From Garra rufa (taxonomy: Eukaryota > Chordata > Actinopteri > Cypriniformes > Cyprinidae), in NCBI RefSeq assembly GCF_049309525.1, contig NC_133371.1, positions 33,391,966 through 33,455,965 on the forward strand: a stretch of 64,000 nt of DNA, in the 5' to 3' direction. The translations under genes and the position numbers were made by a program. Below the pieces are notes generated by a model. The model had not been told where the DNA came from. It searched no databases and was given only the letters and a program-made list of their open reading frames with translations. Within the stretch, counting starts at the first letter, position 1, and each line of letters opens with the position of its first letter. Of this stretch, positions 48,990-58,425 are shown piece by piece.

Positions 48990-49852
48990 TTAAAGTAGTT
49001 CACTTCCAGAACAAAAATTTACAGATAATTTACTCACCCCCTTGTCATCCAAGATGTTATATTTCTTTCTTCAGTCATAAAGAAACTACGTTTTTTGAGG
49101 AAAACATTTCAGAAATGGTCTCCATATAGTGGACTTCTATGGTGCCCCCGAGTTTGAACTTCCAAAATACAGTTTAAATGCAGCTTCAAAGGGCTCTAAA
49201 TGATCCCGGTCCAGAAATAAGGGTCTTATCTAGTGAAACGATGTTATTTTCTAAAAAATAAATAAAAATTACATACTCTTTAACCTCAAATGTTCGGCTG
49301 TCCATTCCAGTTCAAGACAGGGTGCGTCGAAAAAATCCCATCTCATTTCATCCTTCAATTTCAAAATCATCCTTCATAGCTGTTTTACCTTTTTTGTAAA
49401 GGGTGTTTGATCTTCTTTGCACGTTCACTTTGTAAACACTGGATCAGTACTTCTGCAGCCATCTAGGACGATTTTGAAGTTGGAGGACAAAATGAGATGG
49501 GAGTTCTCTTTCATCATCTCGTGTTCGAGCTCCACCTATGGGAAGGGCATCCGTACCTGACCTCTGCAGAAGCATCCAATTGCACCAAGTCTGGCTTGAC
49601 AGACAGGAGCGCGTGCCCACTGGCAGGTAAGGGGCCGCCCCTTTCCTCAGTTGACATTCGCTTCTCGCGATCTCTGCGTAAACCAGCACGGTTGGATTGC
49701 ATCTGCTCACTTGTGTCTTCAGGAGGACATATCATCTGATCAGCCTCCGCCAGACGTGAGAGTCTGTTTTTCAACCGACAGGTCAGTTCCTGTTGCTGCA
49801 TCCTGAGCCGCCCACGCTCTCTCTCATTCACCTGCTCCCAGTTCTTGCCGCT

Positions 49853-51217
49853 ATGTCGCTCTCCAAGTCGTCCTCTTCTGCCGGCGGTACTTTATCACGG
49901 GCCTGCCCGGCCGCGTGTGGAGCTTTAATAGCCGCCAAGGACACTCACCAGTTCTGTGTCGTTTGCTTGGGCCTCCAACACGCGCAAGAGGCTTTGGAGA
50001 ACCCGGAGAACTGCAGCCATTGCCTCGCGCTGCCCAAGAAGCTTTTGCGGCGCCGTCTTAAAGTTTCCGCGACTCAGTGCGTCGAGCTCGACCTTTCGGA
50101 CTCAGATGGTGGAGTCGGTGATGACGTTGCGCAACCGGGGAACTCCCGGGGTGCGACGTCTCTCAACTGGGCTGACCAGCCCAATCCTGCTTTCCCCGAA
50201 GAGGACATCTTCGCGGATATCCTCCCGCTGACCGAGGAACCGGCCGGTTCCGGCGGCGACGACGATGACGCGGGCCTTCTCGGGATGTCAGAGGACGAGG
50301 AGGCCTTCCCGCCCTCCGGCTTTCCCCAGATGAACGCCCCTGCGCCTACACCTCAGTCAATCCTCCTGGAGGTTTGTGAACGCGCGGCCGCGCGGCTCAA
50401 AATCGAGTGGCCGGCGCCACAGAGCGCTTCCGACCAGGAGCGGGATATTTATGACGGGAAGCTGCTGGGACTCCCTCCCGGCCCGAGAAAGCAATTTTTC
50501 CCCGTCCTCCCAGCGTGCGCGAAGCACATGAAGCACTACTGGGGCGATCCACTAAACCTCAAACACGGTCTCGCGGGCCTTGAGGTAAAAGATATGGCAA
50601 CGCTCGGCATGGGTGATCCCCCTGTCATTGAGTCGTCGATTGCCAGACACCTTAGCCCTGTCCAGGGTGGGTTGCTCGCCCCTCCGAAACCGGTCTTGCC
50701 TAATAAAATGGACCGCTTTTCCGCCTCTGTCTACCAGGCCGCCTACAAGTCCTCGTCCCTGGCAGTCAGAGCTCTTAATGTCTCGTCTCTCCTCTCCGCT
50801 TACCAAGCGGAGCTTTTGGATGATTTGGGACATCAGATAGAAAAGGGACCCCCTTCCGCTTCCCTGTGGAAGGAGATTCGCACGGTAAACGACCTCGTCC
50901 TCCGTAATGCCCGTCAGTCTGTCCAAGCCTGCGGGCGTTCCATGGCGCTTTTGGTGGTAGGAGAGCGCGCACTCTGGCTCAATCTGTCGGGTCTCCCTGA
51001 AAGCGAGAAGAGGCGCATCGCGGGCGCTCCAGTAGAGCCTGGCCAGGCTCTCTTTGGCCCCGCTGTCGCACTGATGCAACAGCGATGCGACGACAAAAAG
51101 AAAGAGGACGAGGCTTTTAAGCTATGCCTGCCCAGGAAGGCAGCGCCACGCCAGGCGCCCCCTGCGCGTTTGCCTACTCCCCGTCACGGGATGACAGTTC
51201 CAACAGGGGAAGGATAA
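49853..51217 (+). pseudogene. DIRS ORF1 (gag-like), C-terminus probably frameshifted
   Basis: The 454-codon frame starts MSLSKSSSSAGG; the same frame is open further upstream but without an ATG. Residues 20-60 have paired cysteines (CPAACG, CVVCLG, CSHC), a putative zinc-binding head typical of vertebrate DIRS ORF1. Then come an acidic stretch and a conserved helical body. The frame stops at 51217. A basic Pro/Ala-rich tail of the expected kind continues in a different frame to about 51372, which suggests a small indel near 51190-51210. The role is presumed structural (particle or RNA binding) by analogy. Confidence 0.7.
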
Positions 51218-51490
51218 GCCTCGCAACAGACCACCTCCGCGACAGGGTAACCCACCCTCCGCGAAGGCCTGGGGAAGACCAGCCCCTACCACGGCTGCTG
51301 CTGCCGCTGCAGCAGGAAAACCATCCCACCCCACCCATTCCGACACGAAACAAGAAGCGGCCGGCCTGATGTTGGATCGATAAGGGCTCCGAGTCTACGT
51401 TCACGGGCCACAAGCCGTTCAGACTCGCTGTTTGCCCAAGGGACTCCGTCCAAAAGACGGAGAATCTCTCATGGAGGGCTCGACCAGCCC

Positions 51491-53677
51491 ATGTGTTCTG
51501 CAGCTGTTGTGTGTCGTTGCCCCACGTTCGGGGGGCTCGTTGTGAGGAAAAGTACACAAGCAAACCTTATTCCCCTCACCCAAACAATAAAGGCTTCAGC
51601 CCATGTGTTCCCCAACACAAACATCACACAAAACACAAAGAACACTCTGATAGAAACGAATCAAATGAATTCGTTTCAGCGAGAGAACATCTCTCTGGTT
51701 CCCTGCACGCCGTCCCTAGTCTGTCCACTAGATGGCGCCATTGCATCACATATGAGCGAACCGGACGAATTAGCAGCCCAAAGCAGCTCTCCGGTTTGTG
51801 TGGGGTCTCTAATGAATCATGTCGCAGCCTGGCGGTCAGTGTCAGCTCCCGAATGGGTGATTCATACAATAACGAAGGGGTACAGACTTCAGTTTGCCAC
51901 AAGGCCCCCGCGTTTCAACAGAATTCTCTCTTCTCACACGGAAGAGAGCTCCGCTCACATTCTGAAAGACGAAATCTCCGCTCTTCTCGAGAAGGGGGCG
52001 GTGCAAGTGGTACCGCCACACTCAAGCAGTCAGGGGTTTTACTCCCGTTATTTCCTAGTCCCGAAGAAAGACGGTTCTCTCCGCCCTATTCTGGATCTCA
52101 GAGTGTTGAACAAACATCTCAGGAAATACAATTTCAGAATGCTGAATCACTCCTCTCTTTTAAGATCCGTAAATCACACTGCGTTTTTTACCGTGATCGA
52201 TCTGAAAGATGCTTTTTTCCACATAAGCATCTATCCCCCACACAGAAAATTCCTTCATTTCGCCTACCAAGGCGTTTGTTACGAATTCACAGTTCTTCCT
52301 TTTGGGCTCTCACTCAGCCCGAGGACGTTCTGTCTGTGTGTGGAGGCAGGACTCGCTCCGCTGAGAGCAGCGGGACTCAGAATCCTGACGTACATAGACG
52401 ATTGGCTGATCATAGCCAATTCGAGAGAGGAAGCGATACAAAACACAGCCCGTCTGCTCGCTCACATCACAGCGCTCGGCTTCAGAGTGAACGTGAGCAA
52501 GAGCAATCTCATTCCTACGCAGAATGTGGTATTTCTGGGGCTGGAGCTGAACTCTATCACAATGCGCGCGCGGCTCTCGCAACAGCGCACTCTGTCCCTT
52601 CTGAATTGCCTGTCGCTTTTCAGAGAGGGGGCGAGGATACAGTATCGCACATGTCTCAGGCTACAGGGTCTTATGGCCTCGGCTGTCCATGTCCTGCCTT
52701 TAGGCCTTCTGAGAATGAGGGCGTTCATGAAGTGGGTTTTATCTCTTCATCTCAGCCCTTTACGCGATCTCTGACGCTCTGTATCGGTGATGCGCACATG
52801 CACTGCAGCGCTGCGCCACTGGAGGAATGTGGGGTTTTACGCTCATGGAACTCCCCTCGGGGCAATCATGATGCGCAAAGTGGTGACGACAGATGCCTCC
52901 TTAACAGGATGGGGTGCCACTCAGGAGGGCAGGACAGTGAACGGTGTGTGGCCAAACACACTTCACTCAGCCCACATAAATTATTTGGAGCTCCTCACTG
53001 TTTGGAAAGCTCTGATTCATTTTCTCCCCCGCCTGCAAGGGCATCACGTGCTGGTGCGTTGCGACAACACCACAGCCGTGGCTTATATCAACCGCCAAGG
53101 GGGGATGCGCTCTTCAAAGCTCCATGCTCTAGCTCACAGGCTGTTAATATGGAGCAGGCAACACTTTCTGTCGTTACGGGCGACTCATGTCCCAGGCGTT
53201 CTGAACAGAGGCGCAGACCTTCTATCGAGGGGGAACCCGCTCTATGGGGAATGGCGCCTCCACCCTCAGATAGTGGGGCAACTGTGGAAGAGGTTCGGTC
53301 AGGCGACCGTCGATCTCTTCGCCTCGCGCGAAAACGCCCAGTGCCCTATGTTCTTCTCGCTACGGGACGAGGACGCCCCCCTCAGCGTGGACGCACTGGC
53401 CTATCCATGGCCCAATGTGCTCCTCTACGCATTTCCTCCGCTATCGTTAATAACGCCCACTCTGGCCAGGGTGAAGGAACAGAGCCTGACTCTCATTCTG
53501 ATAGCACCCAGATGGCCCAAATCTCCATGGCTGGCACAGATAATTCCTCTTCTGTATGCACAGCCGTGGCCTCTCCCGCTACGCACGGACCTCCTGTCTC
53601 AGGCGAACGGGGAGATCTACCATCCCCACCCAGACAGGGTGGCTCTATGGGCTTGGCCCGTGAGAGGGCGAACTTAA
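51491..53677 (+). pseudogene. DIRS reverse transcriptase / RNase H ORF with one in-frame stop
   Basis: The first part (51491-52774, 427 aa) is the reverse transcriptase, with fingers motif FLVPKKDGSLRPILDLR, palm motif VIDLKDAFFH and active site YIDD. An in-frame TGA at 52772-52774 ends it. The same frame then runs open to 53677. It carries RNase H motifs (TTDASLTGWG, YLELLTVW, VRCDNTTAVAYI, NRGADLLSR) and a C-terminal region (VDLFASREN, YAFPP) in the place where DIRS elements have a methyltransferase-like domain. The stop lies next to a CG, so a methylation-driven C-to-T change is a plausible cause. Unless read through, the RNase H part would not be made. Confidence 0.85.
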
Positions 53678-54699
53678 ACACATTGGGGCTCCCCCCACGT
53701 GTTGTCGCTACCATTCAGAATGCCAGAGCCTCCTCCACACGCTCCCTCTACAATTGTAAGTGGCGTGTGTTTGAGCAGTGGTGCGATGAGCGCCGGCTGA
53801 TATCATATCAGTGCTCACTCACTGCTATTTTGAGCTTTTTGCAAGACCTTATCGATGGTGGAAGATCCTTTTCCACTATTAAGGTTTACTTGGCGGCTAT
53901 CGCTGCATGTCATGTTGGGTTTGATGGCACGACGGTGGGGCAACACCCCCTCATTTGTAGATTTATGAAAGGTGCCCGCCGCTCCCTTCCAGTCACTAAA
54001 AGAGTGATTCCAGAATGGGACCTCTCCATGGTGCTGGAGGTCTTGTCTCAATATCCTTTTGAACCGCTGGGAGATATTTCTCTCAAGCTTCTGTCGCTTA
54101 AGACAGCTCTGCTCCTGGCACTGGCATCTGCCAAGCGTGTCAGTGACTTGCATGCACTCTCAGTTCATTCCTCATGCACGAAATTCTCCAGCAATGGAGA
54201 TAAGGTCTTTCTAAGGCCTAACCCGGCCTTCATGCCAAAATGCTTCCCAGCATTCACGTGTGAGGTGATTCAGCTTTCCGCTTTTCATCCTCCTCCTTTC
54301 TCCTCTACAGAGGATAAGAGGCTAAACGCTTTGTGTCCTGTTCGTTCCTTACGGGTTTACATTGACAGAACCAGCGTTTTCAGGAGGAGCGACCAGCTCT
54401 TCATTTCTTGGGCCCCCCCAAACACAGGGAATCCCATTTCTAAGCAACGCCTCTCTCATTGGCTTGTGGAAGCCATCTCCTTGGCATATGAATCTAAGGG
54501 AGTGCGTCCTCCAGAGGGCCTCAGAGCTCACTCCACTAGAGGCATGGCAGCCTCCTGGGCTCTGTTTAACGGGGTTTCCTTGCAGGACATTTGTGCCGCT
54601 GCAAGCTGGGCCTCACCACATACATTTGTCAGATACTACCGGCTGGATGTCACCCAGACCCCGGTAGCTCATTCTGTTTTAGGTGTGGGTTCTTCTTAG
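51493..54699 (+). CDS. DIRS tyrosine recombinase ORF (overlaps RT/RNase H frame)
   Basis: One uninterrupted frame of 1,068 codons runs from 51493 to 54699 and overlaps the RT/RNase H frame for more than 2 kb. Only the last third, from about 53647 (ATG at MGLARERAN) or slightly later, resembles a known protein. It is a DNA breaking-rejoining tyrosine recombinase with an N-terminal SAM-like domain (STRSLYNCKWRVFEQW). The catalytic residues are in order: Arg in ASAKRVSDLHAL, His-x-x-Arg in AHSTRGMAASW, and Tyr in VRYYRLD. This enzyme integrates the element. The upstream part is probably an overprinted open frame rather than real protein. The recombinase region looks intact. Confidence 0.88.
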   Translation: MFCSCCVSLPHVRGARCEEKYTSKPYSPHPNNKGFSPCVPQHKHHTKHKEHSDRNESNEFVSAREHLSGSLHAVPSLSTRWRHCITYERTGRISSPKQLSGLCGVSNESCRSLAVSVSSRMGDSYNNEGVQTSVCHKAPAFQQNSLFSHGRELRSHSERRNLRSSREGGGASGTATLKQSGVLLPLFPSPEERRFSPPYSGSQSVEQTSQEIQFQNAESLLSFKIRKSHCVFYRDRSERCFFPHKHLSPTQKIPSFRLPRRLLRIHSSSFWALTQPEDVLSVCGGRTRSAESSGTQNPDVHRRLADHSQFERGSDTKHSPSARSHHSARLQSEREQEQSHSYAECGISGAGAELYHNARAALATAHSVPSELPVAFQRGGEDTVSHMSQATGSYGLGCPCPAFRPSENEGVHEVGFISSSQPFTRSLTLCIGDAHMHCSAAPLEECGVLRSWNSPRGNHDAQSGDDRCLLNRMGCHSGGQDSERCVAKHTSLSPHKLFGAPHCLESSDSFSPPPARASRAGALRQHHSRGLYQPPRGDALFKAPCSSSQAVNMEQATLSVVTGDSCPRRSEQRRRPSIEGEPALWGMAPPPSDSGATVEEVRSGDRRSLRLARKRPVPYVLLATGRGRPPQRGRTGLSMAQCAPLRISSAIVNNAHSGQGEGTEPDSHSDSTQMAQISMAGTDNSSSVCTAVASPATHGPPVSGERGDLPSPPRQGGSMGLARERANLNTLGLPPRVVATIQNARASSTRSLYNCKWRVFEQWCDERRLISYQCSLTAILSFLQDLIDGGRSFSTIKVYLAAIAACHVGFDGTTVGQHPLICRFMKGARRSLPVTKRVIPEWDLSMVLEVLSQYPFEPLGDISLKLLSLKTALLLALASAKRVSDLHALSVHSSCTKFSSNGDKVFLRPNPAFMPKCFPAFTCEVIQLSAFHPPPFSSTEDKRLNALCPVRSLRVYIDRTSVFRRSDQLFISWAPPNTGNPISKQRLSHWLVEAISLAYESKGVRPPEGLRAHSTRGMAASWALFNGVSLQDICAAASWASPHTFVRYYRLDVTQTPVAHSVLGVGSS

Positions 54700-55013
54700 G
54701 GTTGCACCCGCGGACCCTCAACACCTTAGGCTTGAGTGGTCCAACTCAGCTTATTCATGTTCTAAGCAAGTCATCTGCCCCCCCCCATCATTATTATGTG
54801 TGCATATACTATCTTAATATATCAGCATGAGGTGTGTGGCCATATTATGTGCATGTTACCACAGTTCATCCCTTCACTGCTGGTATTCATGCTCATTGTG
54901 GGGGTCTGATCCTTGGTGACGTGTCAAGCACCGCCTCTCCAGGTGACCGTCCTCTGGCTTACAGAGCCTCACTGTGGGTGTATTGGGCAACCGGGGAGCT
55001 GTCCATATCTACC

Positions 55014-55105
55014 ATAGGTGGATCTCGAACACGAGATGATGAAAGAGAACAATAGGTTACTGTCGTAACCCCGGTTCTCTGAAACATCGAGTGGAGAGAT
55101 CCACC
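55014..55105. repeat. internal complementary region (ICR) of the DIRS element
   Basis: The first 37 bp are the inverted complement of the left terminus and the next 58 bp that of the right terminus; the two overlap by AAC at 55048-55050. The joined ends mimic the junction of a circular intermediate, a feature defining DIRS elements. Both matches are near perfect, so this copy could template its own ends. Confidence 0.9.
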
Positions 55106-55527
55106 AAGTTTGCCCCGCTTGCTGCGAGAAGCGAATATGCTCACTGAGGAAAGGTAGCGCGTGCAGGGGTTTTATGCGCTCGGTAAGGGGCGGCCCCTTA
55201 CCTGCCAGTGGGCACGCGCTCCTGTCTGTCAAGCCAGACTTGGTGCAATTGGATGCTTCTGCAGAGGTCAGGTACGGATGCCCTTCCCATAGGTGGATCT
55301 CTCCACTCGATGTTTCAGAGAACCGGGGTTACGACAGTAACCTATTGTTTTTCCGACATAGATTATCTGTAAAAAAAAAAATTCTGAAAGTTAACTCTTT
55401 TAAATTACTCCTATGAGTCTGGCTTGTGGATTTTTTGTGCAAAGGCACCCTCCGGTGTCGAGTATACATGTTGTTTGTGTACTATTCATTTTCAAATATC
55501 GACAATACTGGTATTGCGACACCCCTA

Positions 55528-55790
55528 ATAAAGGGATAGTTCACCCAAAAATGCGATTTACTCATCCTCAAGCCATCGTAGGTATATATGACTTTCTTCT
55601 TTTAGACGAATTCGATTTTTTTTTAATTCCCTGGCTCTTCTAAGCTTAATTATAGCAGTGAATGGCAGAATGGCACCCATCCATCATTAAAAAGTACTCC
55701 ATATGGCTTTGGGGGGTTAATAAAGGACTTCTGAAGCGAATCGATGCATTTGTGTAAGAAAAATATCCATATTTAAAAGAGCAAAACAAA
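55528..55790. repeat. foldback repeat B, partial copy
   Basis: The copy begins AAAGGGATAGTTCACCCAAA, followed by CCTCAAGCCATCGTAGGTA and ACCCATCCATCATTAAAAAG. This matches the left arm of the copy at 36615. The right arm is missing. Confidence 0.65.
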
Positions 55791-55924
55791 AACACAGATA
55801 ACAAATTTAAAGCACAAATTGAGGATTTGTAAAGAAAAATGTCAGACAATTTCGACATAAACCATGAGACTGGTTTTCCTTTGCTGTAAACAAAACTTTT
55901 CACAAGACTACCATATTTTCACTG

Positions 55925-56505
55925 GTGTGTATGCTACGCCTACTTCCACTGAACATAACGAAATGCATATTTTGCTTATTATTGTTGCTGAAAATGGTTA
56001 ATTATGGTGACGTTTTGGGCTGTACTAATCGGTCGGACCAGGAAAATATTTGGAGTACTACAGACTATACAAGCTATAACAAATCAAGGAGAAGAGTGCA
56101 ATAAACTATCTGAGGAACCAAAAGGCGTTTGAGGTTGGTCAAACTGAACCAGGATTTCCAGGACAAAAATCTTAACATTCGTGTTTGTTTTTATTTCTGG
56201 ACAGGTAGGTGAAATATTAGGCTACTAATCTTAATTAATACTGCATGTATCTTTACCACCTATTAACTTTAGTTTGTCAAAATATTGCACCCTTTTCTGC
56301 TTAGTAGATCCTCCTCTATAAGATTTAGCAGTTTCCACATGGTTTTCCGTGGTTTAGACATCATAAATTAGCAGAACAACGTATTCAGTAGTACATTAAC
56401 CAACAATCAATGCTGTTATACACATTTGAGTATCTCCAATATGGTCGCACATCCAGGTAACTGACCAAGTGTTCACTTAAGTGCAAACCCTCTATATAGT
56501 ACCAA
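55925..56505 (+). repeat. THAP-exon repeat, copy 3
   Basis: The plus strand begins a THAP-like frame with MVNYGDVLGCTNRSDQE at about 56000, where the first zinc cysteine is replaced by Gly. It then degenerates through CTGAACCAGGATTTCCAGG and reaches the GTAGGTG donor-like site at about 56206. The right end reads CAAACCCTCTAT, shared with copies 1 and 2. It lies downstream of ctsd. Confidence 0.55.
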
Positions 56506-56568
56506 CATATCATGCTTCCCTCTTTACACAAAAAAAGTAGGTTTAACAACAAAGATGTGTTTAAAACC

Positions 56569-56574
56569 TTTATT
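56569..56574 (-). terminator. ctsd: ctsd polyadenylation signal (AATAAA on minus strand)
   Basis: TTTATT on the plus strand (CCTTTATTGTCC) reads AATAAA in the gene direction, 364 bp after the stop codon. It is the clearest candidate downstream of ctsd. Use is inferred. Confidence 0.5.
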
Positions 56575-56937
56575 GTCCATTTTGATTTGTTCAGTCATTG
56601 GAAGGTCATTTTCAACAATAAAAATGTTAAAACAGGTAGTGTCTAAAATCAATGACATGACAATTATAAAATAAATGTTAAAACCTCACAAATCACAAAT
56701 ATTCAAACAAGCCTGGGCTAAAAAGCAAATGAGTGTAACTTGTCGTCTTTTTGACTTTTCCCTGAATCATTTCATCTCCACATGCCTCTTTTAAAACAAA
56801 AACATTTGAAAGCTAAAAGCAGTGCAAACAACAACCATACCACTATTGTATCATTTAAGCAGATATGATGTTGACGAAGTCCTAGATTTCTTATTACTCT
56901 CATGACACATCTGAAGTGTTAAGGTCTACAGTTGGGC

Positions 56938-58393
56938 TTATACAGACTTAGCAAAGCCCACTCGGTTATTCTCCCGATCAAACACAGTGTAGTACTGCCC
57001 AATGAACACATCACCCAGAATCCACAGAGGTCCAGCGGGGGGTGGGATGTCCAGGGCCATGAATCCACTCAGACAGATATCCTTTCCAGCCTGGCTTTCC
57101 TGTAAACATAAACATAAAAAGAGAGATACCATCTTTAGAATTACTTTGTGATAGACAAAAATCCCTTCAGTGTTTTGCTTTCACAGTACTGGCTAGCTGC
57201 ATGCGATTACAAGAAGAAGAAAAAACTCCAGATACATGTTTTTTTTTATATTCTGACTCATCCACCTTTTCAAAAACAACACCTCGATTTCACAGCTCTG
57301 CTGATGAAAAGTACCACATCAAACAACAGCACGGCGATGACAAAATAAGACTGACCTTGAGTATGTACTGTTCTCCAGTCAGGGAGTAAGTCTTTCCACC
57401 AAGGACAAATGAGATTGTGGGGAGTGTGGGCACTTTCTTACAGTCCACCATATACTACAGGGAAAACATGTTTAATTAGGGAACATTATTAAAACATTAT
57501 ACATTTTTATAAATAAGATGCCATTAAACACACCAAGCATGCATACTTTGATGACCAAAAAAAAAAAAAAAGATTTTTAAATGTTTTTTAAGACATCTCT
57601 TCTGTTCACCAAGCCTGTATTTATTTGATCCAAAGTACAGCAAAACCAGTGAAATTTTGAAATATTTTTACCATTTAAAATAACTGTTTTCTATTTGAAT
57701 ACATTTTAAAAATGTAATTTATTCCTGTGATCAAAGCTAAATTTTCAGCACCATTACTTCAGTCTTCAGTGTCACATCATTCAGAAATCATTCTAATATT
57801 CTGATTTGCTGTTCAAGAACAATTTATTATTATTATTAGTAGTAGTAATAGTAGTATTTAAAACAGTTGAGTAAATTCAAGATTCTTTGATAAATAGAAA
57901 GATCAGCATTTATCAGAAATAAACTTTTGTAACATACACTATAATTGTGAGTCAGTATTTTTTTTTTTTATTGGTTGGGGAAAGAAATGATAGAAATGAA
58001 TAGTTTTATTTATCAAGGAAGCTGTAAACTGACCAAAAGTGATGATAAAGATGTTTAAATTGTTACAAAAGTTTTCTATTTCAGATAAATGCTGTTCTTC
58101 TGCACTTTCTATTTATTAAAGAAACCTGAAAAAGAGAATTCTACTTGTTTTTAACATAATAATAAAAGTTTTTGAGCAGCAAATCAGAATATTACAATGA
58201 TTTCTGAAGGATCATGTAACAGGAGTAATGATGCTAAAATTTCGACTTTTTGAGATTTGAAACCAAAGGAAAAAATTACATTTTAAAATTAATTCAAATA
58301 GAAAACAGCTATTTTAAGTAGTAAAAATATTTCAAACTTTTACAGTATTTGCTGTACTTTGGAGTCAAATGCAGGCTTGGTGGGCAGAAGAGA

Positions 58394-58425
<32 letters not shown>

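Larger units (their letters stand above)
49503..55349 (+). mobile_element. full-length DIRS-type tyrosine-recombinase retrotransposon
   Basis: The 5,847-bp element encodes a CxxC-type ORF1, reverse transcriptase, RNase H and a tyrosine recombinase, the hallmark set of the DIRS order. Inverted terminal sequences match (about 49533-49643 with 55185-55296). An internal complementary region is present. Positions 55014-55050 are the complement of the left end (49503-49539, one mismatch). Positions 55048-55105 are the complement of the right end (55292-55349). DIRS elements use this layout to rebuild ends after circular replication. Insertion left no target duplication beyond a shared GTT, as expected for recombinase integration. 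It is GC-rich compared with its surroundings and points the same way as slc6a15. Coding damage is described under the ORFs. Confidence 0.93.
48990..55415. repeat. foldback repeat A, copy 5, interrupted by DIRS element
   Basis: The left arm (TTAAAGTAGTTCACTTCCAG to AAAATGAGATGGGAGTT) stops exactly where the DIRS element begins. It resumes at TTTCCGACATAGATTATCTG and is truncated soon after. In copy 1 the same junction reads GATGGGAGTTTTTCGACAT, which confirms the insertion point. Confidence 0.8.

Noticed and set aside
50552..51079. 175-codon minus-strand frame within the DIRS element
   Set aside because: It is the reverse of ORF1 in GC-rich DNA and has no recognisable protein features.
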